Below, piece after piece: positions 35,877 to 45,570 of a stretch of DNA of 64,000 nucleotides (positions within the stretch are counted from its first letter, which is position 1; each line of letters starts with the position of its first letter). The notes beneath the pieces are model-generated. The model had not been told where the DNA came from. It saw nothing but the letters and a program-made list of their open reading frames with translations, and did no database searches. This DNA comes from Pseudomonas berkeleyensis (GTDB taxonomy: Bacteria; Pseudomonadota; Gammaproteobacteria; Pseudomonadales; Pseudomonadaceae), in NCBI RefSeq assembly GCF_014109765.1, contig NZ_CP059139.1, forward strand, positions 930,001 to 994,000, read 5' to 3'. A program made the translations under genes and the position numbers.

Positions 35877-36749
35877 ATGTCCCTGATTCATGAACGCAAC
35901 CGGGCGATCCGTGCCCTGATCGAGGAAGTGCGTGCCGCCAAGGCCGAGGAGGCCGGTGAAACCCCGGCCTTCGTCGCGCGCATCAAGAACGCGGTGAATG
36001 CCCTCAGCCAGCGCAGCGAGCTGTTCCCCATCGACAGCTTCCCGATCAAGCTCAACACCCACGCCGGGCTGTATCGCCTGGGTGAGGACGCTGACCGGCA
36101 GAACGCGCTGTACATCACCGGTGGCATCTACGGCAAGGTGCAGACCCAGCCGCACACGCATCCGGCCTGGGTGTCCATGGGGGCGGTGAAAGGCCTGGAG
36201 CGCAACCGCATCTACCAGCGTACCGACGACGCCAGCGTCGAAGGGCAGGGCCAGCTGGAAGTGCTGGAAGTCACCGACGTGGTACCGGGAGCACCGGCCT
36301 TCATCGGCAGCGGCCTGTACCACACCCTGGAAGTCGAGGACGACATCCAGACCCTGCACCTGCACCTGTACGACGCCGGCCTGGACGACCCGGCCAACTC
36401 CGGCCTGCCGGTGTTCGAGGCGCCCGACAGCCCAAACTACGTGCGTACGCCGTCAGCGGTGCAGCGCCAGGTGGTGTCCGGGGTGCATCCCTCGACCTTC
36501 GGTGAGGTGAGCGAGGCGCTGGCGTCCGGCGAGCCACTGGAGGTCATCGCCGTCGATCACCACAACCCGCTGTTGGAAAAGCTGGTGACTCCGCGCCGCG
36601 TCAGCCTGGACGACTGGGAGGCCAGCAGTGCCGGCCTGCAAGGCAGCCCCGAGGTGCCCGTGGTGCTGGTCGGTCAGGTCAAGGCCGTGGAACTGGCCGC
36701 GCAACGTCTGGCGCGCCTTGGCTACAGCTACTTCACCCACCTGCGCTGA
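35877..36749 (+). CDS. Cysteine-dioxygenase-like cupin fused to a rhodanese-like domain
   Basis: A 290-aa two-part protein. Residues about 1-190 resemble the cysteine dioxygenase cupin: metal ligands appear as His93 and His95 (PHTHP) and His149 (GLYHTLE), followed by a LHLHLY strand like the family's SLHLY. Residues about 200-290 look like a rhodanese domain (start HPSTFGEVSEALASGEPLEVI, end AAQRLARLGYSYFTHL), but where the catalytic Cys loop should be it reads VVLVGQ. The predicted activity is thiol or persulfide dioxygenation of a sulfur intermediate, with the tail as a non-catalytic binding domain. It starts 1 nt after the preceding stop. Confidence 0.72.
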   Translation: MSLIHERNRAIRALIEEVRAAKAEEAGETPAFVARIKNAVNALSQRSELFPIDSFPIKLNTHAGLYRLGEDADRQNALYITGGIYGKVQTQPHTHPAWVSMGAVKGLERNRIYQRTDDASVEGQGQLEVLEVTDVVPGAPAFIGSGLYHTLEVEDDIQTLHLHLYDAGLDDPANSGLPVFEAPDSPNYVRTPSAVQRQVVSGVHPSTFGEVSEALASGEPLEVIAVDHHNPLLEKLVTPRRVSLDDWEASSAGLQGSPEVPVVLVGQVKAVELAAQRLARLGYSYFTHLR

Positions 36750-36756
36750 GGTTCGC

Positions 36757-38544
36757 ATGAGCGATGTGCCTGTCGCCGGGCCGGTTTGCGCCCTGGCGGA
36801 TCTGTTCGCCGACCAGCAGGCCTGGGAGGCCGCCCTGGACGAGCTGCGCGGGCTGCTGGATGAGGTGGCGCCCGAGCCACCTGGCGATGGCGTGGCGCTG
36901 CTGGTCTGGCTGCAGGCTGTAGACGGCTTGCAGCGCCGGCAGGGACGTCTGTCCGCCTATATGGGCATCCAGAGTTTCGTCGATGGCCGCGCCAGTGAGC
37001 CGCAGCGTCATGCGGCGCGCCTGCGCGAATCCGGTGCGGCTATCGGTCAGCGCCTGGCAGCGTTCAATGCGCTGCTGGTGCTGACCGATGAGGCGGCCTG
37101 GGCGCAGTGGCTGCACGTCGAACCGGGACTGGGCATTTATGCCGGGCGCTATCGCTCGTTGCGCGCTGGCCGTCAGCACGTGCTTGCTGGCGAGGTCGAG
37201 CGCGCCCTCGCCGCGCTGGATACCAGCTTGCAACTGCCGGTGCAGCTGTACCGGCGGATCAAGGCCGGCGACCTGCGTTTCGCCGAGGTCGAGGATGCAG
37301 CAGGCGTGCGCTGGCCGTTCAGCCTGTCGCGTTTCGAAAAACGCTTCGAGACCAGTCCCGATGCCAGGTTGCGGGCTTCGGCCGCCAGGGTGTTCGCCGA
37401 TGGCGTGTCGGCGCATCGGCACGCCTTCGCCGCCGCCTATGCCGGTGAGGTGTCGCGCCAGGTGAGCCTGGCGCGTCTGCGCGGTTTCAGCGATACCCTG
37501 GATCTGTTGTTCTGGCAGCAGGGTATCGACCGCGCCTTCTTCGAGGCCCAGCGTGCGGTATTCAATCAAGGGCTGGCGCCACTGATGCGCCGCTTCGTCG
37601 AGGTCAAGCGGCGTCTGCTCGGTCTGCCGAAGCTGGCCTTTCACGACCTCAAGGCCTACCCGCCACAGATTCCCGGCGAGGTCAGCTTCGATTTCGCCCG
37701 CGAAGCCATCCTCGCTGCTGGCCAATCGCTCGGCGATGACTATGCCGAGGTGCTGCGCCGCGCTTTCGACGAGCGCTGGGTGGAGCACGGTCAGCAGCCG
37801 AACAAGGTCGACAGCTCCGGCTGCTCCAGCCCGTTCGGGCCGCATCCTTACGTGCTGATGACCTGGACGGGCAGCCCGCGCGACATGTTTCTGCTGGCCC
37901 ACGAACTGGGCCATGCCGTGCATTTCCATTGGTCGGCCGAGCACCAGGCGGTGCTCAACGCCGCGCCGCTGCGCTATTTCATCGAGGCACCGTCGACCCT
38001 CAACGAGCTGCTGCTGGCCGCTCATCTGCTGCGCAGCGACGATGCGACCCAGCGCCTGTCGGCGGTGTTCGAGCTGCTCAGCAGCTACTACCACAACTTC
38101 GTCACCCATTATCTGGAGTCGGAGTTCCAGGTGCGCGTCTATCACCAGGCGGATGCCGGGAGCCTGCCCGGTGCCGAAGCCCAGGAGCGGATCAAGACCC
38201 AGGTGCTGCGCGACTTCTGGGGCGATGCGGTGGACATCGACGACACGGCCGGACTCACCTGGCTGCGTCAGCAGCACTACTACATGGGGCTCTACCCCTA
38301 TACCTACGCAGCCGGACAAAGCATTGCCAGCCTCTACCAAGTGCGCCTGGCCAGTGATCCGCAGGCCGCCGAGCGCTGGTGTGCGGCCCTGCGCCAGGGC
38401 AGTTCGATCGATGCCGCGACGCTGCTCCAGCAACTGGATCTGGACATGCGCGACGGCGCTGCCTTCCGCGCAGTGCTCGGCCTGATCGACGGCCATGTGA
38501 CCCAGCTCGAACAGCTTGCCCAACCCTATTTCTCCGAGGAATGA
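36757..38544 (+). CDS. M3-family oligopeptidase (oligoendopeptidase F-like)
   Basis: A 595-aa zinc metallopeptidase that cuts short peptides in the cytoplasm; no signal peptide. The zinc motif is His382-Glu383-Leu-Gly-His386 (LLAHELGHAVH), with the third ligand expected in the ..EAPSTLNELL segment about 28 residues later. Start chosen at 36757 (frame open to 36628). A peptidase inside an importer-monooxygenase-desulfinase run suggests that the imported compound is, or contains, a peptide bond. Confidence 0.83.
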   Translation: MSDVPVAGPVCALADLFADQQAWEAALDELRGLLDEVAPEPPGDGVALLVWLQAVDGLQRRQGRLSAYMGIQSFVDGRASEPQRHAARLRESGAAIGQRLAAFNALLVLTDEAAWAQWLHVEPGLGIYAGRYRSLRAGRQHVLAGEVERALAALDTSLQLPVQLYRRIKAGDLRFAEVEDAAGVRWPFSLSRFEKRFETSPDARLRASAARVFADGVSAHRHAFAAAYAGEVSRQVSLARLRGFSDTLDLLFWQQGIDRAFFEAQRAVFNQGLAPLMRRFVEVKRRLLGLPKLAFHDLKAYPPQIPGEVSFDFAREAILAAGQSLGDDYAEVLRRAFDERWVEHGQQPNKVDSSGCSSPFGPHPYVLMTWTGSPRDMFLLAHELGHAVHFHWSAEHQAVLNAAPLRYFIEAPSTLNELLLAAHLLRSDDATQRLSAVFELLSSYYHNFVTHYLESEFQVRVYHQADAGSLPGAEAQERIKTQVLRDFWGDAVDIDDTAGLTWLRQQHYYMGLYPYTYAAGQSIASLYQVRLASDPQAAERWCAALRQGSSIDAATLLQQLDLDMRDGAAFRAVLGLIDGHVTQLEQLAQPYFSEE

Positions 38545-38549
38545 CCGCC

Positions 38550-39620
38550 ATGAGCACCCCTACCGTTCTCAATCTCGACAGCGGCTGCCCCGCGCTGTGG
38601 TACAGCCGCTGCCCGGTGCCGACCACTTCCGGTATCGCCCAGCACTACCGCTGGCTGCATCGCGCCTTCGCCGAGCGCGGCGTCGAGCTGCAGTCGTTGC
38701 GCGCCTCTGCGGACGCCCGGGTGCGCGAGGCGCACTACAACCACGCGCATCCGGACATGTTCCGCGAGGGCGGCAACGTGCCGCCGATCTGGGCGCGCTC
38801 CAGCGGCCAGGACACCCTGGTGGTCGGCATCACCTGGGTGGACGAGCGCCAGGTGCTGCTGGTACGCGACGACAGCCCGCTGCGTGAGCCGAGCGACCTG
38901 CAGGGGCGACGCCTGGGGCTGCCCAAGCACCATACGCGCAATGTCGATATCGCCCGTACCGCGCATCTGCGCGGCCTGCTCACGGCCCTCGAACTGGCCG
39001 AGGTGCCACGCGAGGCGGTGGCCTTCGTCGATATCGAAGGCGGTGAATTCGACCTGCGCGAAACCGGCCAGGCTGGCGCGGGTGGCGACCGTGCCGATCT
39101 GCTCGCGGCACTGCTCGAAGGACGCGTTGATGCCATCTATGCCAAGGGCGCGAGTAGCGTCGCGCTGCAGGCAAAGCATGGTTTGCGCGCCTTGCTCGAT
39201 ATCAATGCCCATCCCGATCCGCTGGTGCGGGTCAACGCCGGCACGCCACGACCGATCACCGTCAACCGCGACCTGGTGCAGCGCGCGCCGGAGCTGGTCA
39301 GCCAATACCTGGCCGTGCTCCTGACCACCGCCGATTGGGCGCGTGAGCACCGTGACGCGGCAGTGCTCGCCCTGGCCGAGGAGACCGCCAGCAGCCCCGA
39401 GTCGATCCTCCAGGGCTATGGTGAGAGTTTCCATCTGCACCTGCGCCCGGCGCTGAGCGACACGTATCGGCAGGGCCTGGCGCTGCAGAAGGATTTCCTC
39501 CTGCGCGAAGGCTTCCTGCCCGGTGACTTCGATGTCGCCAGCTGGATCGACCCGGCGCCGCTGGCGGCAGCAGAGGCTCTGGCCGGCGAGCTGGGCTGGC
39601 TGTTCCGGGACGCGCGATGA
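38550..39620 (+). CDS. DszB-like desulfinase / SsuA-fold protein
   Basis: A 356-aa protein of the periplasmic-binding-protein-like fold without a signal peptide, so likely cytoplasmic. It resembles DszB (2-(2-hydroxyphenyl)benzenesulfinate desulfinase, 365 aa). The sequence around the DszB nucleophile Cys27 (YSNCPVP from memory) is YSRCPVP here, giving Cys21. DszB His60 and Arg70, ten residues apart before FGGE.PP, appear as His62 and Arg72, also ten apart, before EGGNVPP. GITWVDERQVLLVRDDSPL (about 92-110) continues the similarity. Predicted role: release of sulfite from a sulfinate. The ATG at 38550, 9 nt after GAGGA, is preferred to 38541. Confidence 0.7.
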   Translation: MSTPTVLNLDSGCPALWYSRCPVPTTSGIAQHYRWLHRAFAERGVELQSLRASADARVREAHYNHAHPDMFREGGNVPPIWARSSGQDTLVVGITWVDERQVLLVRDDSPLREPSDLQGRRLGLPKHHTRNVDIARTAHLRGLLTALELAEVPREAVAFVDIEGGEFDLRETGQAGAGGDRADLLAALLEGRVDAIYAKGASSVALQAKHGLRALLDINAHPDPLVRVNAGTPRPITVNRDLVQRAPELVSQYLAVLLTTADWAREHRDAAVLALAEETASSPESILQGYGESFHLHLRPALSDTYRQGLALQKDFLLREGFLPGDFDVASWIDPAPLAAAEALAGELGWLFRDAR

Positions 39621-40804
39621 GGGGCGGCGCGTTCCTGCTGCCGTTTCTCTCACTGGCCACGCTCAGTGGCGCCACCCTGGGCATGGCCAAGCTGATCACC
39701 ACCCTGTACGCCCTGGAGCTGGGCGCGAGCGCCGCGCAGATCGGCCTGATCGGCGCGGCCGAAGCCCTGGGCATGGTGCTGTTGACCCTGCCGGCGGGGC
39801 TGCTGATCGACCGTTTCGGCAGTCGTCGGCTGTACCTGCTGGCCAGCTTGCTGCCGGTGTTGCTGCACCTGGCCATTCTGGCCTGGGCGAACTGGCTCTG
39901 GCTGGCGGCGCTGCGCCTGCTGGTGGGCACTTGCGTGCCGTTTCGTTCGGTGGCGATGAGTGGGTTGTTCCTGCAACGCCTGCCCGAGTTGGGGATGAGC
40001 AAGGCGGGCTGGTTCCGTGGTGCGCTGATGGTTGGCCTGCTGTTGCTGGGGCCGTGGCTGGGCAATTGGCTGTACAGCCACTTCGGTGCATTGGCGTTCG
40101 TCTGGGTCGCGCTCAGTTTCGCCGGGATGGGGCTGTGGGGGCTGCGTTTCTGGCGCCAGGAGGCATCGGTGGTCAGCACCAGCCGGCGCTCCGGTGGTTT
40201 GCCGGTGTTGCTTGGCGAGCCTGCCTTGCGCCACTGCTGTCTGATCGAGTGGTTGGCCAGTGCAACTGGCAGCCTGTTCGCCACCTTCGCCCTGGTCTTG
40301 TGTCTGGAGCAGTTGCACTGGTCGCAGAGCGAAGCCGTGGCGTTGCTGACCACGCAGGGGTTGGTCACGGTGCTGGCGTTGTTTGGCCTTGGCCGATTGT
40401 TGGCCGGGCTGGCGCCGCGGACGATCTACCTGCTGGCCTTGCCGGCTGGTTGCCTGGCTTTATGGCTGATGGGCCGGCTCGACTCCTTCGCAGGTTTGCT
40501 GCTGGCGGCAGTGCTGCTCAGCCTGGCGGCTTCGGCGGTGCACCTGGCGAACGTCGGTCGTCTGTCCCGGCTGCCGTTGGACAAGGGCGGCGTTTCCGGT
40601 CTGTTCAGCCTGGCGCAAACCCTGGGCATGCTCGGCGGCAGCTTGCTGGGCGCCGGGCTCAGCCACTGGCTGGAACTGCGCCAGTTGTTTCCTGCATGGG
40701 CGTTGTTGCTGCTTGCCGGTGCGGCACTGATTGCCTGGTCGGAGTGGCGAGCGCGTGCAGGTGCTGGCGAAACGTGCGTGGCGGTGGATCGCTCTGGTCT
40801 GTAA
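39617..40804 (+). CDS. MFS transporter closing the organosulfur operon
   Basis: A 395-aa major-facilitator protein with about 12 helices. The start overlaps the DszB-like stop (ATGA). The motif between helices 2 and 3 (LLIDRFGSRRLY, about 56-67) is the MFS signature. As the last operon gene it could export a product such as sulfite, the desulfurised skeleton or a toxic by-product (inference). Antisense and overlapping long frames here are shadows. Confidence 0.8.
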   Translation: MRGGAFLLPFLSLATLSGATLGMAKLITTLYALELGASAAQIGLIGAAEALGMVLLTLPAGLLIDRFGSRRLYLLASLLPVLLHLAILAWANWLWLAALRLLVGTCVPFRSVAMSGLFLQRLPELGMSKAGWFRGALMVGLLLLGPWLGNWLYSHFGALAFVWVALSFAGMGLWGLRFWRQEASVVSTSRRSGGLPVLLGEPALRHCCLIEWLASATGSLFATFALVLCLEQLHWSQSEAVALLTTQGLVTVLALFGLGRLLAGLAPRTIYLLALPAGCLALWLMGRLDSFAGLLLAAVLLSLAASAVHLANVGRLSRLPLDKGGVSGLFSLAQTLGMLGGSLLGAGLSHWLELRQLFPAWALLLLAGAALIAWSEWRARAGAGETCVAVDRSGL

Positions 40805-40863
40805 ATCTATCCAGTAGTTCGGTATCGTTCCAGCCTTCGCTCAACAGGCAGGACGATTTCCCC

Positions 40864-42222
<1,359 letters not shown>

Positions 42223-42230
42223 AGGATGGC

Positions 42231-42294
42231 GTAGCCCGGATGCAGTCCGGGGCTTTTGCGGTGTCGTTCTTCCCGGATTTCATCCGGGCTACGT
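42231..42294. repeat. REP-like dispersed repeat, copy 2
   Basis: An inverted pair: GTAGCCCGGATGCAGTCCGGG (from 42231) faces TTCCCGGATTTCATCCGGGCTAC (ending about 42293). It shares the CATCCGGGCTACG unit with the copy at 27443-27514. It may also act as radA's transcript end. Confidence 0.6.
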
Positions 42295-42341
42295 CTCTGT
42301 ATCGGCTGCGGCGTTCTGCCGCGATAACCGCCTTGGGGAAA

Positions 42342-42355
42342 TTGACTCAGGTCAA
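42342..42355. promoter_or_regulatory. ANR/FNR-like box upstream of a 49-aa gene
   Basis: TTGAC-TCAG-GTCAA, a perfect inverted repeat fitting the FNR/ANR pattern TTGAY-N4-RTCAA, 59 bp before the small gene's ATG. ANR mediates low-oxygen induction in Pseudomonas. Similar variants with TTGAC/GTCAA arms are common. Confidence 0.55.
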
Positions 42356-42413
42356 TAGGTAGCAGGCTATCGGCGCGCAGCATGAAGGCGTATCCAAACA
42401 AGGAGACACCATC

Positions 42414-42563
42414 ATGTTCCTGTTCTTCGACTTCTTCTCCCGTGCCTTCAACTTCGATGCCCAGGCCGTGCAATCGCGCGATGCGGTGCTGCGTGAACGG
42501 CAGCGTATCGAGGCGCGCCGTCAGCGTCGCCAGGCCGCCGAGGCCGCCTGCCGCATCCACTGA
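42414..42563 (+). CDS. 49-aa protein of unknown function
   Basis: The ATG follows a strong ribosome-binding site (AAGGAGA, 7 nt). The product has an aromatic, Phe-rich N-terminus (FLFFDFFSRAFNF, residues 2-14) and a charged Arg/Glu/Gln-rich helix (about 25-48). I do not recognise it. The N-terminus could be an amphipathic membrane anchor. An ANR/FNR-like box upstream suggests induction at low oxygen. Confidence 0.6.
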   Translation: MFLFFDFFSRAFNFDAQAVQSRDAVLRERQRIEARRQRRQAAEAACRIH

Positions 42564-42591
42564 GTGCGCTTCGCCGCTCGCGGCGCGCGCC

Positions 42592-43242
42592 TCATTCCGG
42601 GCGCGCGTCCAGCTCAGGTGACCAGCCGTGTTCCATGGCCTGACGCATCAGGTCGGCAGGTTTCTCGATATCCAGTTTGCGGCGGATGCTCAGGCGGTGG
42701 GTTTCCACGGTGCGCACGCTGATCGCCAGTTCGCGCGCCATGGCCTTGTTGTTCAGGCCCTGGGCCATCATCAACAACACCTGGCGTTCGCGTGGGGTCA
42801 GTTCGGCTTCCTGCTGCGGTTCGCTGCTAGCCAGTTTCTCGGCGATGTCGCTGCTGTAGAAGCGTCCACCCACGGCGAGCACCTCGATGGCCGAGACGAT
42901 CTCGCGCGATGGCGCATCCTTGAGCACGTAGCCCGAGGCGCCGGCGCGTAGCGACTGGCTGACGTACTCCTGATTGTCGTACATGCTCAGGATCAGCACC
43001 TTGAGCGATGGGTGCAGTTGCTTGAGCGTGGCTGTCAGCTCCAGGCCGTTGATGTCCTTGAGGCCGATATCCATGACTACGATGTCGGGGCGTTCGCGTT
43101 CGACCAGGGTCAGTGCCTCCTTGCCGCAGCCGGTTTCGCCGACCACCTTGAAGCGCTCGACCATTTCCAGCAGCGCGCGCACGCCGTCGCGCACCAAAGC
43201 GTGGTCGTCGATCAGGGCGATGCGGATCGAAGCGCTGTCCAT
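42592..43242 (-). CDS. NarL/FixJ-family response regulator
   Basis: A 216-aa two-component regulator. The receiver domain (about 6-122) has Asp58 as phosphoacceptor (VVMDIGL) and Lys108 in the switch region; the C-terminal LuxR helix-turn-helix (about 148-208) includes LTPRERQVLLMMAQGLNNK. The ATG at 43242 follows a perfect AAGGAGG. It lies 10 nt after the histidine kinase stop, so both form one operon. Target genes unknown. Confidence 0.9.
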   Translation of the reverse strand: MDSASIRIALIDDHALVRDGVRALLEMVERFKVVGETGCGKEALTLVERERPDIVVMDIGLKDINGLELTATLKQLHPSLKVLILSMYDNQEYVSQSLRAGASGYVLKDAPSREIVSAIEVLAVGGRFYSSDIAEKLASSEPQQEAELTPRERQVLLMMAQGLNNKAMARELAISVRTVETHRLSIRRKLDIEKPADLMRQAMEHGWSPELDARPE

Positions 43243-43252
43243 CCTGCCTCCT

Positions 43253-44644
43253 TCAATTGGGTTCCAGGCGCAGAGCCACGTGCAGTTCGGTGCGTTGCGG
43301 GTGTGAGCTGATGCGGAACTGACCGCCAAAGTGCTCGACCCGTTCGCGGATATTGCGCAGGCCGATACCGCCGTGGCTGTGCTCGATATGATCAGGGTCG
43401 AAGCCGACACCGTCGTCGCGAATGCGCAGCTCGATCCGTCGCGGCGTGCCATGCAGGTCGATTTCCACATGGCTGGCATGGGCGTGCCGTTCGATGTTGG
43501 TCAGCGCCTCCTGGAGAATGCGAAACAGCGCCACGGTCACCCCGGTGGGCGGGCGCGCGTCACCCAGATCGTTATGGTAGTCGACGGTCAGGCCACTGCG
43601 TTGAGCGAACTCCGATGCCAGTTGACCGATAGCCGAGGACAGGCCGAGGGTGTCCAGCAGGGAAGGGTGCAGGTCGTGGGAAATACGCCGCACTTCGCCG
43701 ATGGCGCCTGCCAGGTGCTCGATGCCGCGGTGCAGGGTGGCGCCGGCACGAGCGTCAGCGGTATCGAGCTGCTGGGCGGCCAGCTCGAACTGGAACTTAA
43801 TCGATACCAGTTGCTGGCTGATGCCGTCATGCAGCTCACGTGATACCCGCGAGCGTTCTTCCTCCTGCGAGGTGACGATGCGTTGGGTGAGTTGCTGCAG
43901 TTTGCGGTCGGCCAAGCGGTGCTCGCTGACGTTGAGAGTCAGGCCGCTGGCGTACACCAGCAAGACGGCGATCAGCGCCACCACACCAATGGTCAGCACG
44001 GTGCTGTAGAGGCCGTCGGTCACGTCGCTACGTACCTGGCGGATGGCCTGTTCGACGTCATCGAGATAGATGCCGGTGCCGAGCATCCAGCCCCAGCGAT
44101 CGAGCATCACCACGTAGGCGAGCTTCTCGGATTCCTCACCGCTGGAGGGCTTGCGCCAGCGATAGGGCTGGAAACCGTCGCCCTCGCTGGCGCTTTTCAG
44201 CAGTGCCTGGATCACTGGCAGACCGCGGCCGTCAGTCATGTTCCACAGATCGCGGCCGACCAGTTCGCGCTGACGCGGGTGCATCAGGCTGCGGCCATGC
44301 TCGTCATAGACGAAGAAGTAGCCATCGCTGCCGAAGTTCATCCGCTGCAGCACATCGAGCACTTGCTGGCGGGTCTGCTCGTCGTCGCCACTCTGGTAAA
44401 GCGGCTCGATGGTGCTGAGGGCGAGGCCTACGTAGTGGCGCAGCTCGGCCTTCTTGCTGCTCATGATGCTCTGTTCGATCAACTGCGCCTGTTGTTCGCC
44501 CAGGCGCTGGTTCTGCAGCATCACCAGCAGGCCGACCACGGTGACCGCGAGCAGCAGGGGCAGGAGGCTGAGGGTGACGATCTTGTGCTTGAGCTGCATG
44601 GCATCGGGCAGGGGTAGGGCGATGCCATAGGTTCGGCCCTTCAT
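43253..44644 (-). CDS. Histidine kinase with periplasmic Cache domain (NarX/HisKA_3 type)
   Basis: A 463-aa membrane sensor kinase. Helix 1 (about 20-40) and helix 2 (about 205-228) flank a periplasmic single Cache domain (about 45-200; DGYFFVYDEHGRSLMHP and a GWMLGTGIYLDDV motif), which usually binds small organic acids. The kinase part has the HisKA_3 phosphoacceptor in RELHDGISQQL and a C-terminal ATPase domain (DDGVGFD, GIGLRNIRERV). No ribosome-binding site is clear; an ATG at 44599 (MQLKHK...) is an equally possible start. The gene borders the AT-rich island. Confidence 0.85.
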   Translation of the reverse strand: MKGRTYGIALPLPDAMQLKHKIVTLSLLPLLLAVTVVGLLVMLQNQRLGEQQAQLIEQSIMSSKKAELRHYVGLALSTIEPLYQSGDDEQTRQQVLDVLQRMNFGSDGYFFVYDEHGRSLMHPRQRELVGRDLWNMTDGRGLPVIQALLKSASEGDGFQPYRWRKPSSGEESEKLAYVVMLDRWGWMLGTGIYLDDVEQAIRQVRSDVTDGLYSTVLTIGVVALIAVLLVYASGLTLNVSEHRLADRKLQQLTQRIVTSQEEERSRVSRELHDGISQQLVSIKFQFELAAQQLDTADARAGATLHRGIEHLAGAIGEVRRISHDLHPSLLDTLGLSSAIGQLASEFAQRSGLTVDYHNDLGDARPPTGVTVALFRILQEALTNIERHAHASHVEIDLHGTPRRIELRIRDDGVGFDPDHIEHSHGGIGLRNIRERVEHFGGQFRISSHPQRTELHVALRLEPN

Positions 44645-44699
44645 GACGACCACGCAAGAGCTGGGTTATGAATCTCGACGTTTTGCGTAGTGGTCTGTC

Positions 44700-44775
44700 T
44701 GATCTGTTCCGGGCTTAGTGGACACTGATTTAAGGTGGATAAGGCTCACCGCAAGGAGTGTCCATGACTCGGATC
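44700..44775 (+). mobile_element. Truncated insertion-sequence-like end (IS3-type relic)
   Basis: The stretch starting TGATCTGTTCCGGGCTTAGT, followed by an AAGGAG-type site and an ATG (44764) opening with Met-Thr-Arg, looks like the left end of an IS3-family element with the start of its orfA, lost after a few codons. I found no right end in the window. The 340-bp gap 44645-44994 otherwise holds only GC-rich sequence and the stem-loop at 44943-44972. Confidence 0.4.
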
Positions 44776-44942
44776 AGAGGGGGAGATGGCCGCTGTACGC
44801 CGATAGCCGCAAGAAGGGCTGCGGCACTCGGGGCTGCGCCTAGGGCCGCCAAGCCTTGCTGCAACGATACCGCATCGTCCCCTGCCATTATTTACCTGCC
44901 CCGACATTGTCGGCGCAGACCCGTGAGCGTTCTTTTAGAGTG

Positions 44943-44972
44943 CTTAGGCGTACTCTTCTGAGTGCGCCTAAG
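44943..44972. terminator. 13-bp stem-loop at the end of the tail-collar operon
   Basis: Stem 44943-44955 with 44960-44972, one G-T type mismatch, loop TTCT. It lies 23 nt beyond the stop of the last minus-strand tail-collar gene. No T-run on either strand, so terminator function is tentative. Confidence 0.45.
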
Positions 44973-44994
44973 CTGCTTGAACTATTGGTTCGGC

Positions 44995-45540
44995 TTAGGG
45001 GTGAATTGGGTATTCTCCGTCGTAGCAAATGATGTAGTTCATCACGAGAAACGGTTGGCGGTTTTCGTGCGCAGCACCATTGCCTACCGGAGATATTGCA
45101 GAGGGGCTCATGCTGACTTGGGGTGTTGTTTGCGGTACGAAGCTTTTTTGGCCTGATCCAGGTACATGGCCGATATAGTTATCGGTTGCAGGCGTTTGCA
45201 CATAGGCTGTAGGGCCTGCTGACGAGGAACCGCTAAACAAGGCATGGTCATGAGGTGGAATTTGACTGGTGGTCAGAGTGATGCTCTCAGACCCGAATGT
45301 GGCGCCGAAGGCGCGGTTGGTCAATCCTGTGCCCTGGCCGTAGCAGGCAACGGCCTTGCCCTGTAGATCCGGTAGCTGGAAGTTTTGGTTCTGTATGCTT
45401 CCTCCGAACCGGTTACCCAATATGGCAAACAGTGCCTGAAATTGGGAAATGTTTAATAGCTGACCATTGCACAGTAACCACCCGTCCGGTGCCCAGTTCC
45501 AGGTTATGATCCGGATTTCTCCGATAAATGCATCATCCAT
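44995..45540 (-). CDS. Phage tail-collar-like (MdpB family) protein 3
   Basis: A 181-aa protein with the tail-collar domain found in microcystin-dependent protein MdpB and tail fibres. The repeated family pattern is GEIRIITWNWAPDGWLLCNGQ near the N-terminus (about 7-27), F.LPDLQGK (about 54-61), PPHDHALF (about 94-101) and a NYIICYDGEYP ending. GGAGA precedes the ATG. It is the last of three homologous minus-strand genes. GC content is clearly lower than the chromosome. Bacterial cell-surface or structural role unknown; no other phage genes are nearby. Confidence 0.8.
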   Translation of the reverse strand: MDDAFIGEIRIITWNWAPDGWLLCNGQLLNISQFQALFAILGNRFGGSIQNQNFQLPDLQGKAVACYGQGTGLTNRAFGATFGSESITLTTSQIPPHDHALFSGSSSAGPTAYVQTPATDNYIGHVPGSGQKSFVPQTTPQVSMSPSAISPVGNGAAHENRQPFLVMNYIICYDGEYPIHP

Positions 45541-45570
45541 GTCATTCTCCGTATTTATCTGAGCTTCTGC

